NCBI GenBank assembly: GCA_002840355.1
Contig: PHAL01000023.1
Coordinates: forward strand, 1 to 37,855
Origin: Elusimicrobia bacterium HGW-Elusimicrobia-3
GTDB lineage: Bacteria > Elusimicrobiota > Elusimicrobia > Elusimicrobiales > UBA9959
Length of the DNA stretch: 37,855 nucleotides
Reading direction: 5' to 3'
The notes beneath the pieces are model-generated. The model ran no database searches and had not been told where the DNA came from. It was given only the letters and a program-made list of their open reading frames with translations. The translations under genes and the position numbers were made by a program. Shown here one piece after another: positions 1 through 8,003 of this stretch (position 1 is its first letter; each line of letters starts with the position of its first letter).

Positions 1-564
1 TGCGCCGTGGCCGCTTTCGGCTCGCCCGGCGGCGCGCTGCTGCTGGCCTTTACAGAAGCCCCGCAGGTCGCCGGGGGCGCGCCGCAGCTGTGGCTGGCCG
101 CCTATGACCCGGAGCGGCGGGAGGTAATAGCCTCCGTGCGCGCCGGCGGCAATGCCACCGGTAATTTCGAGCTGGAAGCCCTGGGGCCCGGGTTGGTCTG
201 GGCCGAACTGCCGGTGAGTTCGGGGGCCGCGGCCTGCGGCGGGGATTGCGGGGAAGTGCTGGGGGTAAAGGTGGAGTCGCTGTCCACCGAGCCGCTGGCG
301 GAACAGCGCGGGGCGGCGGTCATGGCCGGCAGCATAGCGCTGCTGCCGCTGGCGGAGCGCACCTACGAGCGCAGCGGCCTGACCCTCCATTACAGGTCCC
401 AATCTGTTTTCGAAACGGTGTTCCGCTTCGACCCGGTGGCCGGCTTCCTGACCCGCTGGTACCGCCGGGCCAGGCTGGCCGACGGCCGCGACTGTGTCAG
501 CGTGGCGCTGGACCCGGCCCTGCCTGGGCTGGCGCAGTCGGCTGCCTGGGCCTGTGCCCGCTGA
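1..564 (+). CDS. C-terminal part of an unknown protein (cut by window edge)
   Basis: The frame is open from base 1 and ends at a TGA at 562-564, so only the 3' part of the gene is present; the GTG at 7 is probably an internal codon. About 187 residues are visible. They are rich in Ala, Gly and Leu and hold four cysteines: a C-x3-C pair (ACGGDCGE), one in RDCVSV and one two residues from the end (WACAR). Paired cysteines suggest an exported, disulfide-bonded protein, but the N-terminus is outside the window. I do not recognise a family. It reads toward the response regulator at 616, with 51 bp between them. Confidence 0.6.
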   Translation, partial: CAVAAFGSPGGALLLAFTEAPQVAGGAPQLWLAAYDPERREVIASVRAGGNATGNFELEALGPGLVWAELPVSSGAAACGGDCGEVLGVKVESLSTEPLAEQRGAAVMAGSIALLPLAERTYERSGLTLHYRSQSVFETVFRFDPVAGFLTRWYRRARLADGRDCVSVALDPALPGLAQSAAWACAR

Positions 565-615
565 CCGGCCTCCGCGCCGGATATTTTTGTATGATTCGGA
601 GGAGGGAAAAATTTT

Positions 616-993
616 ATGAGCGCGTCTAAACCGCCAGCGGTCCTTGTAGTGGACGACGACAAGAGCGTCTGCGATATCATCAGCGGCGAGCTGGCCGGCC
701 AGGGTTATAAAACCGTGGTGGCCGGCAACGGCCGCGAGGCGCTGGACTATTTGAAAGGCTGCGCCAGCCGGCCCGGGCTGATACTGCTGGACCTGATGAT
801 GCCGGTAATGACGGGCTGGGAGTTCAGGAAAGCCCAGCAGAGCGACCCGGAACTGGCCGCCATCCCGGTGGCCATCATCACCGGCATGCCCGGCATGGAG
901 AAAAAAGCCGAGGCCATAGGCGCCGTGGACGTGCTCTGCAAGCCCTCCCGAGTGGAAGAACTGACCGCCCTGGTCTCGCGTTTCTGTAAATAA
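616..993 (+). CDS. Single-domain response regulator (CheY-like receiver)
   Basis: This 125-aa protein is a stand-alone receiver domain with no output domain. The acidic pocket is D13-D14-D15, the phospho-acceptor is D59 in LLDLMMPVMTG, the switch threonine is T89 in IITG, and the conserved lysine is K109 in CKP. It is therefore expected to be phosphorylated by a histidine kinase and to act through protein contacts. The start is supported by a GGAGGAGGG Shine-Dalgarno run at 598-606. The soluble hybrid kinase at 4326-5966 is a possible local partner, although nothing in the sequence links them. The gene converges on the 998-1522 gene, with only 4 bp between the stop codons. Confidence 0.93.
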   Translation: MSASKPPAVLVVDDDKSVCDIISGELAGQGYKTVVAGNGREALDYLKGCASRPGLILLDLMMPVMTGWEFRKAQQSDPELAAIPVAIITGMPGMEKKAEAIGAVDVLCKPSRVEELTALVSRFCK

Positions 994-997
994 AATA

Positions 998-1522
998 TTA
1001 GCGGTTGCCGCCGCTGGTCGCCGGTAAGTTCTTTACGGCGATGGCGGCCGGCGGCTTTGCCGGGGCCGTCCTGGCTATGCAGGCGTCCTGGCGGCGCAGG
1101 GCCTTCTGCTCCAACCTGGCCGTCCTGGCCTTGGCCTTGTTGAGCGCCGGTTCCAGCCTGGCCACGCAGGCCTTGTCGCAGTCGTTCTTGCCCTTCTCGC
1201 AGCAGGCCAGCAATTCTTCCGTTACATCCTCTACTTTCTTCATGGCCGCCTCGCGCACCGCTTTCTCTTTGGGGGGCGTTTCCAGGCAGGCCATCAGGGT
1301 CTTGCAGTCGAGCAGGCCCAGGTCCCAGACATTGCGGCCTTCCAGGAAATCCGGTTTGCGGCTTTTGCACTCCTGCCAGTCCATCTTGCCCAGGAAATAC
1401 GGCACCACCCCCGCGGGCTGGGGGAACTGCAGGCAGAAGCAGCGCCGCTGCGCCGCGTTCACCGGGTCGGCGGCGGCCGGGGCGGCCGAAAGCATTAAAA
1501 TTCCAAGTAAGTAAGCGCGCAT
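998..1522 (-). CDS. Exported cysteine-rich protein, unknown function
   Basis: A 174-aa protein with a typical Sec signal peptide (MRAYLLGILMLSAAPAAADP, cleavage probably after AAA near residue 18). The mature part is mostly charged and helical and holds ten cysteines in scattered pairs (CFC, QEC, LDC, MAC, ACC, NDC, KAC, DAC), the pattern of a disulfide-rich periplasmic or secreted protein. The segment from about residue 85 to 150 is rich in Lys, Glu and Ala and may be a coiled coil. GGAGAC upstream of the ATG supports the start. No family is recognised. The cysteine spacing is not the CxxCH of c-type cytochromes. Confidence 0.75.
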   Translation of the reverse strand: MRAYLLGILMLSAAPAAADPVNAAQRRCFCLQFPQPAGVVPYFLGKMDWQECKSRKPDFLEGRNVWDLGLLDCKTLMACLETPPKEKAVREAAMKKVEDVTEELLACCEKGKNDCDKACVARLEPALNKAKARTARLEQKALRRQDACIARTAPAKPPAAIAVKNLPATSGGNR

Positions 1523-1580
1523 AAGTCTCCGTTAAGAACTGGGCCGGGTCTTAAGTGACATGATACATCTTTGCGGCGTT

Positions 1581-2804
1581 TTACAGCTCGCTTGGATCTG
1601 GGATGCGGGTGAAGGCTATGCGCAGCGGCACCGCGGCGCTCTCGTGCGTGGCGCCGTAATGCAGCACGTCCTTGCCGAACCTGGCGTTGAGCTGGTCCAG
1701 CGTATGGTACAGCCGGCCGCCGCGCCCGTCCTCGAACAGCGACGGGGCGTGCAGCGCCTCCGGCACCAGGCCGCCCAGGGCCACGCCCACGGCGAAGACC
1801 TGGCCGCGCGGTATTTCTTTCCACATCTCGCGGACGGCGTTTATAAAAACCAGCGTGTCCTGCGTCTCCATCACCGAGCAGCCGGCCTTCCAGCCGTCCT
1901 GGCCGGTGAGCCTGGCGTAGATGCTTATGCCCGAGGCGTAGAAACCCTGCTGGCGCAGACGGGCCGCGGCCTTGTCGGTCAGTTTCTTGAGCACGCGCAG
2001 GGCGTTCTGGCCGCTGCGCAGCTCGGGCGGCAGCACATGCGAGTGGCTTATGCTCTTCTGTTCGCCGGTCTTGGCCGCAATGTCCTCGCCGCGCAGCAAA
2101 TGCCACATCTCCTCGCCGACTACGCTGCCCCAGGCCTCGCGCAGCTCCCGGGCCGACAGCGACAGCAGCCGCTCCATGGTGAAAATTCCTTTAGCGTTCA
2201 GGCGTACTTCCATCCTGGCCCCGATGCCGGGCAGGTCGCGCAGCGGCAGCGGCAGCAGCGCGGCCGGCAGGTCGGCGGGGCGGAGGACGGTGAAGCCGTC
2301 GGGCTTGTTCATGTCGGCGGCGATCTTGGCCAGGTAGCGGTTGGGGCCCAGGCCTATGGAACATTTCAGCGACGAGCCCACCGAGGACTTTATTTTCGCC
2401 TTTATCTCCTGCGCCAGCGCGGCGGCCACCCCGGCGTCGCGCTGGCGGCCGGTCAGGCGGCAGGCTATCTCGTCGATAGAGCAGACGGCCTCCACCGGCA
2501 CGCAGCTCTCCACCGCCTCCACGATGCTGTTATGGCAGCGCACATAGTTGGCATGGTCGCCCACTATGAACCTGATGCCGGGGCAGAGCCGCCTGGCCTC
2601 GCGCACCAGGGTGCCGGTCTTTACGCCGCAAGCCTTGCCCTCGTAGCTGACGGCTATGCAGCAGGTGCTCTCGGCCCGCACCGGCACTACCGCCACCGGG
2701 CGGCCGCGCAGGGCGGGGTCCAGCTCCTGCTCCACCGAGGCGAAGAAGGAGTTCATGTCCAGGTACAGCCAGCTTACCAGCTGCGAGGGGTCGGTGGGGG
2801 GCAT
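1581..2804 (-). CDS. Y-family translesion DNA polymerase
   Basis: A 407-aa error-prone polymerase that copies damaged DNA. The palm starts with LYLDMNSFFASVEQ (metal ligand D16, steric-gate Phe region F20-F21). The second catalytic motif is CSIDEIACRL with D111-E112, so both metal-binding sites are intact. A helix-hairpin-helix follows (LRDLPGIGARMEVRL, about residues 188-202), then a little-finger domain. Wording such as CSIDE-ACRL and STCCIAVSYE places it nearer a UmuC-like or atypical DinB clade than E. coli DinB. APSLFED in the C-terminal part could be a clamp-binding peptide. No UmuD or LexA gene is nearby. The start matches a -10 box whose predicted transcription start is the A of the ATG. 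Confidence 0.93.
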   Translation of the reverse strand: MPPTDPSQLVSWLYLDMNSFFASVEQELDPALRGRPVAVVPVRAESTCCIAVSYEGKACGVKTGTLVREARRLCPGIRFIVGDHANYVRCHNSIVEAVESCVPVEAVCSIDEIACRLTGRQRDAGVAAALAQEIKAKIKSSVGSSLKCSIGLGPNRYLAKIAADMNKPDGFTVLRPADLPAALLPLPLRDLPGIGARMEVRLNAKGIFTMERLLSLSARELREAWGSVVGEEMWHLLRGEDIAAKTGEQKSISHSHVLPPELRSGQNALRVLKKLTDKAAARLRQQGFYASGISIYARLTGQDGWKAGCSVMETQDTLVFINAVREMWKEIPRGQVFAVGVALGGLVPEALHAPSLFEDGRGGRLYHTLDQLNARFGKDVLHYGATHESAAVPLRIAFTRIPDPSEL

Positions 2805-2810
2805 CGTTTA

Positions 2811-2816
2811 AATATA
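2811..2816 (-). promoter_or_regulatory. -10 box of the Y-family polymerase gene (leaderless)
   Basis: On the minus strand TATATT lies at 2816-2811. Standard spacing (hexamer end = -7) puts +1 at 2804, the A of the ATG. No Shine-Dalgarno sequence precedes the ATG, which fits a leaderless mRNA. Confidence 0.5.
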
Positions 2817-2881
2817 CAAAACAAAAGGCCGGCCGGCCGCTTACGGCGGTTGACCAAAGTCTTGCCCTAAGGTCCCGGTCT

Positions 2882-2893
2882 GGCCTGGGTCCT
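2882..2893 (+). promoter_or_regulatory. GGCCTGGGTCCT motif upstream of lipoprotein gene
   Basis: GGCCTGGGTCCT lies 98 bp before the lipoprotein start. The same 12 bases occur at 7927-7938, with close variants at 31235, 31259 and 33764, each upstream of a gene for an exported protein. It is a candidate regulator-binding site. The rest of the 2805-2991 spacer has no ORF; it holds a GGCCGGCCGGCC run at about 2827-2838. Confidence 0.4.
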
Positions 2894-2991
2894 TCGGCTC
2901 TTACGGGGCCGGGCGGATTAATTGTTGAATATCGGCATAGGGGAGCTGGAAGTTTTTAAGGCATATCCAAACTACAGGAGAACAGACATAG

Positions 2992-3738
2992 ATGAAACAG
3001 GTTAAAAATATCGGTATAGCCGCCATGGCGCTTTTCCTGGCCGGCTGCGACGAGATCAAGTTCAACGGCAGCATGAACGTGCTGGAGCAGATCAGCTTCA
3101 GCCAGCGCCAGGGCAAGACCGTGACGGTCGCCCCCGGCCAGTTCGCCTCCAAGGTGACCTTCAGCGGCAACAACAGCAAGAAGAAGATCAAGTTCGAGAT
3201 CAAGAACGCCGACCCGGCCACCGAGGTCAAGCTCGAGTTCGACAAGAACATCGAGATCGGCGAGACCTTCCGCATCACCGCGGCCCAGCTCAATCAGAAC
3301 TTCGACCTGGCCGGCACGATGGCCACCCGTGTGGAGAACTCCCCCGAGTACTCCGGCTACGAGGGCTGCTCTTACCAGTATCCCCAGACCGTCTGCCGCT
3401 CCAGCAAGAGCGCCGACGAGGCCGTGTCCGCCAAGGCCGTTGCCGTCGTGTCCGAGTTCGCCGCCGTCGAGGCCGTGGAAGTCCCCGAGGCTTCCAACCC
3501 CGAGATGGCCGACCGCGGCCACCCCAACCCCGGCCAGTTCAACAACGTGCCGCATACCCCGGTCTGCTACACCAACTGGGTCACCCGCCCGGGCCAGCGC
3601 TACGTGCGCTACTTCGTCCGCAGCACGCTGCGCGACATAAACGCGAACTTCCTGCAGAACGGCCGCACCCTTGGTTCCTTCAAGGGCGGCTCCAAGCAGA
3701 ACGAGACCGTGTACACCTATCAGAGCGACTGCCGCTGA
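2992..3738 (+). CDS. Putative lipoprotein, unknown function
   Basis: A 248-aa protein with a lipoprotein signal peptide: a basic N-terminus, a hydrophobic stretch and the lipobox FLAGC with C19 as the lipidated residue. Asp at +2 (D20) would mean inner-membrane retention by the E. coli Lol rule, though that rule may not apply here. The mature part has a Lys/Glu-rich beta-like region (residues 40-110), an Ala/Val/Glu-rich linker (about 140-165) and a C-terminal region with VCYTNW and a terminal Cys (SDCR), so disulfides are likely. CAGGAG at 2975-2980 precedes the ATG. It is a single-gene unit with its own terminator and a shared upstream motif. No family is recognised. Confidence 0.8.
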   Translation: MKQVKNIGIAAMALFLAGCDEIKFNGSMNVLEQISFSQRQGKTVTVAPGQFASKVTFSGNNSKKKIKFEIKNADPATEVKLEFDKNIEIGETFRITAAQLNQNFDLAGTMATRVENSPEYSGYEGCSYQYPQTVCRSSKSADEAVSAKAVAVVSEFAAVEAVEVPEASNPEMADRGHPNPGQFNNVPHTPVCYTNWVTRPGQRYVRYFVRSTLRDINANFLQNGRTLGSFKGGSKQNETVYTYQSDCR

Positions 3739-3760
3739 TAGCGCGAGAGCAATAAAAAAA

Positions 3761-3789
3761 CCGGGCCCCGAAAAGGGCCCGGTTTTTTT
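3761..3789. terminator. Bidirectional terminator between lipoprotein and receiver genes
   Basis: Stem CCGGGCCC (3761-3768) pairs with GGGCCCGG (3775-3782) around CGAAAA. An A run precedes it and seven T follow, so it can end both the rightward 2992 gene and the leftward 3805 gene. Confidence 0.9.
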
Positions 3790-3804
3790 ATGTCCCGCGA
3801 ACCG

Positions 3805-4185
3805 TCAGGCGGCCTGCGGATCGCCGGGGGAAGGGAGGACGCCGAGTGCCGCTTCCACGGCTTCCATGAAGGCCTGCAGGTTGAAGGGTTTTTCGAAGTA
3901 GACCGCCGGCAGCGCTTCCGGGGCCACCTCGTGCACTGAGCCGGTCACCAGCAGGCTCTTGGCGCCCGCCTTTTTTTCCTCGAAGAGCTTTATCAGGTCG
4001 GTGCCGACGCCGTCCTGCAGCAGCAGGTCGGTTATCAGCAGGTCGTAGGTGTTGCTGTTTATCAGGCGCTCGGCTTCGGCGAAGCTGGCGGCCTTGGAAA
4101 GGGTATGACCTGTGCCGGCGAAGATGCGCCCGTAGATGTTGAGCATCGCCGCGTCGTCGTCAGCCACTAGGATCTTCCTGGACAT
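3805..4185 (-). CDS. Single-domain response regulator
   Basis: A 126-aa receiver domain: acidic pocket D9-D10-D11, phospho-acceptor D53 (LITDLLLQDG), switch T81 (VTGS) and lysine K99 (EKPF). The frame stays open upstream, but the ATG at 4185 is chosen because the domain begins right there (MSRKILVADDD) and AAGGAA precedes it. There is no output domain, so it acts as a phosphorelay or protein-contact regulator. It follows the hybrid kinase gene (4326-5966) on the same strand, separated by 140 bp that contain a 20-bp palindrome, so it probably has its own controlled promoter. Confidence 0.92.
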   Translation of the reverse strand: MSRKILVADDDAAMLNIYGRIFAGTGHTLSKAASFAEAERLINSNTYDLLITDLLLQDGVGTDLIKLFEEKKAGAKSLLVTGSVHEVAPEALPAVYFEKPFNLQAFMEAVEAALGVLPSPGDPQAA

Positions 4186-4247
4186 CGTGTTCCTTGCCTT
4201 GCGCTGTGGTCCCTCACCCGCCCGCTTAGCCCCCCGGCTACGGTAAT

Positions 4248-4267
4248 AGTGTAACAAAAGTTACACT
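4248..4267. promoter_or_regulatory. Perfect 20-bp operator-like palindrome
   Basis: AGTGTAACAAAAGTTACACT has two perfect 8-base arms (4248-4255 and 4260-4267) around AAAA. It lies 63-82 bp upstream of the receiver gene that starts at 4185. The short A/T spacer and lack of a following T run make it look like a dimeric repressor site rather than a terminator. The cognate regulator is unknown; the XRE protein at 6056-6457 is one candidate. Confidence 0.55.
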
Positions 4268-4325
4268 CGCGCGACAGGGGCATACGGCCCAGCCGGGGAT
4301 AGGCCTAAAAGCCCGGCCGCCGCCG

Positions 4326-5966
4326 TCAGCGGGCCGGCTGGCTGAGCGCTTCGCGGGTCTTCTGGGTGAGCAGGTCCAGCGTGAAAGGTTTCTGCAGGAA
4401 GAACTTTTCGGGAGCCAGCATGCCGTTCTCCAGCACGGTCTGGTCGGTATAGCCGGACATGTAGATGACCCTCAGCCCTGGGAACAGCGGTTTGAGCCTG
4501 TCGGCCAACTCTATGCCGGTCATCCCGGGCAGCACCATGTCGGTCAGCAGCAGGTCCAGGGGGTCCCGGCGGCGCTCGCAGAGCAGCAGCGCCTCCTCGG
4601 CGCTGGAGGCCTCCAGCACGGCCAGGCCGTCCTCGGCCAGGGTGCGGCTGGCCAGGGTCTTTACCTGGCCGTCGTCGTCCACCACCAGCACGGTGCCGCG
4701 CGCGGCGGCGTACTGCCTGGCCGGCGGGGTCAGGGCGGACGGGACCTTGTCGGCGGCGAGCGGAAAGAAGATCTTGAACACCGTGCCGCGGCCCTCTTCG
4801 CTGTACACCACTATGCTGCCGCCGCTCTGGCGCACGATGCCGTCCACGGTGGGCAGGCCCAGGCCGGTGCCTTTGTCGCGCGTCTTGGTGGTGAAGAAAG
4901 GCTCGAAGATGCGCGCCTGCACGGCGGGGCTCATGCCGCAGCCGCTGTCCGTGACCGCCAGCATCACGTAGTCGCCCGGCAGCAGCGTGCCGTGGCGGTG
5001 CCGGTATTCGGTGTCCATGCGCAGTACCGAGGCTTCCAGCGTAAGCTTGCCGCCCCGGGGCATGGCGTCGCGCGCGTTGACGCAGAGGTTCATTATCACC
5101 TGCTCCAGGTAGCCCTGGTCCGCCTTTACCAGAGCGGCGCCGCCCCGGGCCACAGTAGTCAGCTTGATACTCTCTCCCAGCAGCGTGCCCAGCATGCCCC
5201 GCATGCCCTTGATCACGGCTGCGACGTCGAGGATCTTGGGCTGCAGCACCTGCTTGCGGCTGAAGGCCAGCAGCTGGCGCGTCAGGGCGGCGCCGCGCAG
5301 GCCGGTACTGTGTATCTCCTCGGCGTCAGCGCGCCTGGGGTCGCCCTCGGGCAGGGCCTTCACCAGCAGGTCGCTGTAGGTCAGGATGGCCGAGAGCATG
5401 TTGTTGAAATCGTGCGCTATGCCGCCGGCCAGGGCGCCGGCTATCTCCAGCTTCTGCGCCTGGCGCAGCTGTTCCTCGCTCTGCCGCAGCGCCGCCAGCT
5501 GCAGTTCCAGTTCGCGCGTGCGCTGGTCCACCATCTGCTGCAGCCGGCCGTTCTCCTCCCGCTGCTTCAGGCTGCCGGCCCTTATCTTCATCATGGCCCG
5601 CACCTGCACGGCCAGCTCGCATATTTCCAGCGGCTTGATCAGAAAGGCGTCGCCGCCGGCCTCGAAGGCCTCCTTGCAGATGGCGCCGTTGGGTTTGGCC
5701 GAGGTCATGAAGATCACGGGGATGTCGCGCAGCCGCGCCTCCGCCTTGAGCCGGCGGCAGGCGGTGAAGCCGTCCACGCGGGGCATCATGATGTCCAGGA
5801 GTATGACGTCGGGGTCCTTGGCGCGGGCCAGCTCCACTCCGGCTTCCCCGTCGGAGGCGGAGTAGAAGACCGCCCCGGGCAGCGCCTCCTGCACGGCCGC
5901 GGCCAGCGCCTCAAGGTTCTCTTCCGCGTCGTCTATGGCCAGTATCTTTATGCTGTTGTCTTTCAT
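4326..5966 (-). CDS. Soluble hybrid histidine kinase (REC-HisKA-HATPase-REC)
   Basis: A 546-aa signalling kinase with no membrane segment. Residues 5-125 are a receiver (D12-D13, acceptor D58 in LLDIMMP, K111). Residues 135-175 are Gln/Glu/Arg-rich and likely a coiled coil. The HisKA box is GGIAHDFNN with phospho-acceptor H185. The ATPase domain has the N box NARDAMP and glycine boxes TDSGCGM and GTGLGL. A second receiver occupies about residues 425-540 (VVDDD, acceptor in LLTDMVLPGMTG, QKPF). The N-terminal receiver suggests control by an upstream kinase. No Shine-Dalgarno sequence or -10 box is evident before the ATG. The input signal is unknown; both small receivers in this region are possible partners. 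Confidence 0.95.
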   Translation of the reverse strand: MKDNSIKILAIDDAEENLEALAAAVQEALPGAVFYSASDGEAGVELARAKDPDVILLDIMMPRVDGFTACRRLKAEARLRDIPVIFMTSAKPNGAICKEAFEAGGDAFLIKPLEICELAVQVRAMMKIRAGSLKQREENGRLQQMVDQRTRELELQLAALRQSEEQLRQAQKLEIAGALAGGIAHDFNNMLSAILTYSDLLVKALPEGDPRRADAEEIHSTGLRGAALTRQLLAFSRKQVLQPKILDVAAVIKGMRGMLGTLLGESIKLTTVARGGAALVKADQGYLEQVIMNLCVNARDAMPRGGKLTLEASVLRMDTEYRHRHGTLLPGDYVMLAVTDSGCGMSPAVQARIFEPFFTTKTRDKGTGLGLPTVDGIVRQSGGSIVVYSEEGRGTVFKIFFPLAADKVPSALTPPARQYAAARGTVLVVDDDGQVKTLASRTLAEDGLAVLEASSAEEALLLCERRRDPLDLLLTDMVLPGMTGIELADRLKPLFPGLRVIYMSGYTDQTVLENGMLAPEKFFLQKPFTLDLLTQKTREALSQPAR

Positions 5967-6055
5967 CGTTGTGTGGTCGTCGAGGGGGCTGCCGCCGGCC
6001 GGGAGCCGGTTTCCTGGGAATAGCGCAGAGACCCGCCGGGCCAGCCGGTGGGTGG

Positions 6056-6457
6056 TTACCGCGAGCCTACCGGCCGCCTTCCCCGGTTGCCGGTATGGAG
6101 TATGTCGAACATGGCCGACAGGATCTCCCTGTTCTTCAGGGTTTTGAGCACCGCGAGGAATTTTTCGCGTTCCTGCTGCTGTTTGCCTTTGAGGATGGCG
6201 CGCACCTGGCTGGAGACCTGGTGGTCGAAAACGTCTTTGACGAAGTCCTCTTCCGAGAAGATGTCCGCGATGGAGACGTTCAGCGCCATGGCGATCTTCA
6301 CCAGGGTGCGCAGGCTGGGAGTCTTTTTGCCGTTCTCTATGCAGTTGATGAAACCGCCGTCGATATCGGCCATTTCCGCCAGCTGGCTGAGGGTGAGGCT
6401 GGCCTGCTTGCGCAGGAACCTGATGCGGCCGCCGATGTTGAGGTGCGAGTAGTCCAT
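6056..6457 (-). CDS. XRE-family helix-turn-helix regulator
   Basis: A 133-aa DNA-binding protein. Residues 8-65 form a Cro/C1-type HTH: GGRIRFLRKQASLTLSQLAE, then the recognition region GGFINCIENGKKTPSLRTLVKIA, ending in ALNVSIADIF. The C-terminal half (70-133) is charged and probably helical, for dimerisation. A minus-strand TATAAT (6475-6470) predicts transcription starting about 6 nt before the ATG. The gene is divergent from the exported-protein gene at 6596, and the spacer between them contains inverted repeats, so control of its own promoter and of its neighbour is plausible. It is too short and lacks the phage context of a C1 repressor. Confidence 0.9.
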   Translation of the reverse strand: MDYSHLNIGGRIRFLRKQASLTLSQLAEMADIDGGFINCIENGKKTPSLRTLVKIAMALNVSIADIFSEEDFVKDVFDHQVSSQVRAILKGKQQQEREKFLAVLKTLKNREILSAMFDILHTGNRGRRPVGSR

Positions 6458-6595
6458 TGTTGTATCACAATTATAAATATAATGGGCGGGGTAGGAAATA
6501 CCCTAAAGGACATAGCCGGAAAATTGTCCTTCGGTCATAATGCCGCTCATTGCCAACGCCGCCATTTTTTGGCCATAATTAGCGGGGAGAAAAAA
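6458..6595. promoter_or_regulatory. Divergent control region between XRE regulator and exported protein
   Basis: The 138-bp spacer has a minus-strand TATAAT (6475-6470) for the regulator and two plus-strand CATAAT boxes (6536-6541, 6574-6579) for the 6596 gene. Inverted repeats lie between them: GGGTA/TACCC around GGAAA (6489-6503) and AAGGACA/TGTCCTT (6506-6512 and 6525-6531). These are candidate operators for the divergent XRE regulator. Confidence 0.45.
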
Positions 6596-7903
6596 ATGAG
6601 AACATTCCTTGTTTGTCTTTTGCTGGCCGCCGCCGCGCCGGCGCGCGCCGGGTACCCGGAGGCCTTCGGCGCCATGCGCCTGGAAGACGCGCAGGCCGCG
6701 CTGCTGGACCCGCTGCTGTCGCGGCCCGCGGCCGAGCTGGCCGGCAGCGACATCCTGGCCGCGCTGCTGGCCGGCAACTCACTGGCGCTGGAACTTTTCA
6801 GGCAGGCGGCCGGCGCGCCCAGCGACGGCTACGCCTTCGCCCCCAGGCCGGAGCGGCTCACCACGCAGACCCCGCTGCCCCGGTTCAAGAACCACTTCAT
6901 CCTGTTCCGGCTGCTGCTGCTCGACGCCAGGCTGCACCTGGCCGGCGGTAAGCGCGCCGAGGCCGAGCGCGACCTGCTGGCCGCGGCCGGCTTCATGGGC
7001 CAGTTGTCCGCGCAAAGATCGGCGCGGCTGCTCAGCGCGCTGTCCCTGAACCTGGCCGTACAGAAAGCTTTCCCGGTGATGGCGGCCAGCCTGCGCGGGA
7101 AAAAAGTTTCGCCCGGCTACCAGGAGGCGCTGGCCACGTCGCTGGCCAGGACCTATAACGCCATGGACTTTATGCGCGGGGCCATGCTGGAAGAGACCGA
7201 GATGTTCAAGGGCACGCTGGCCGAGTCCTTCGCGCCGGCAAACGTGGAAAAGGAGCGCGCCAAACTGCCTTTCCTCCGCCGGCTGATGGCGAAACGGCTG
7301 CAGGACAAGGAGTTCTTCGACCAGGCCCGCACCCGCGTGAACGGCGCGCTGGACCAGCGCGCGCAGGGCTTTATAAAGGCCTTCGAGACCAATAACGCCG
7401 CCTACCTCGACGAATTCATGGCCGAGCAGACCGCCGCGCTCAAGGCCAGGGCCGAGGCCGGCGGCAGCATCGGCTTCTTCGAGGGCCTGAAAGCGGGCCT
7501 GACCAGAGACGAGGCCGTAAAGAACCGCATGGCGGACCAGCTGGTGTACAATGTCTGCACCATGGCCGTGCCGCAGTACCACCGGCTGGTGCCGCGCTAC
7601 CACGCCGCCTATGTCATGCTGGGCGCGCTCAGGGCCGCCCTGGCCGTGAAGGCCTGGCAGCGCGCCGCCCGAGGCCGCCTGCCGGCCGCGCTGCGGCAGG
7701 TGTCGCCGGGCTTTATAGCCGAGCTGCCCAGGGACTCCTTCAACAAGTTCGCCCCGCTCGTCTACGCCCGGGCCGGCCGGGGCTTCAGGATCTACAGCTA
7801 CGGCCCCGACGGCGCCGACGGCGGCGGCCGGGCGGAGCTGGACTACGGGGCCTTCTTCGACGACGAGACCAAAAACGCCGGCGATATAATTTACGGCGAG
7901 TGA
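6596..7903 (+). CDS. Exported protein, unknown function
   Basis: A 435-aa protein. The start at 6596 is preferred over the longer open frame because GGGGAG lies just upstream and a Sec signal peptide begins there (MRTFLVCLLLAAAAPARAG). The body is helical, rich in Ala and Leu, with no membrane segment. The C-terminal 70 residues match a pattern seen in many bacterial exported proteins and pseudopilin-like domains: GRLPAAL, PRDSF and then GFRIYSYGPDGADGGG. No catalytic motif is evident. It is divergent from the XRE regulator, and the C-terminal motif suggests an envelope role, which is an inference only. Confidence 0.8.
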   Translation: MRTFLVCLLLAAAAPARAGYPEAFGAMRLEDAQAALLDPLLSRPAAELAGSDILAALLAGNSLALELFRQAAGAPSDGYAFAPRPERLTTQTPLPRFKNHFILFRLLLLDARLHLAGGKRAEAERDLLAAAGFMGQLSAQRSARLLSALSLNLAVQKAFPVMAASLRGKKVSPGYQEALATSLARTYNAMDFMRGAMLEETEMFKGTLAESFAPANVEKERAKLPFLRRLMAKRLQDKEFFDQARTRVNGALDQRAQGFIKAFETNNAAYLDEFMAEQTAALKARAEAGGSIGFFEGLKAGLTRDEAVKNRMADQLVYNVCTMAVPQYHRLVPRYHAAYVMLGALRAALAVKAWQRAARGRLPAALRQVSPGFIAELPRDSFNKFAPLVYARAGRGFRIYSYGPDGADGGGRAELDYGAFFDDETKNAGDIIYGE

Positions 7904-7926
7904 GCCCGGGGCGCGGCCCGGTTTCC

Positions 7927-7938
7927 GGCCTGGGTCCT
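7927..7938 (+). promoter_or_regulatory. GGCCTGGGTCCT motif upstream of ADP-ribosyltransferase gene
   Basis: Identical over 12 bases to 2882-2893, and 65 bp before the GTG start at 8004. It would lie roughly 65-75 bp upstream of the predicted transcription start, a usual place for an activator or upstream operator. Confidence 0.4.
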
Positions 7939-7991
7939 AAAGCCGCCGCGTTCTGGTACTTATGGCCCCTGCGCCCGGGCGGCGCGGGGGC

Positions 7992-7997
7992 TATAAT
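7992..7997 (+). promoter_or_regulatory. Consensus -10 box placed for leaderless transcription
   Basis: A perfect TATAAT at 7992-7997 puts the predicted +1 at 8004, the G of the GTG start. No ribosome-binding site lies between. No convincing -35 box is seen. Confidence 0.5.
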
Positions 7998-8003
7998 ATT
8001 TTC

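Noticed and set aside
1560..2870. Long rightward frame opposite the polymerase gene
   Set aside because: It is antisense to a gene with intact polymerase motifs and is rich in low-complexity His/Gln/Ala/Gly, as antisense frames in GC-rich DNA are.
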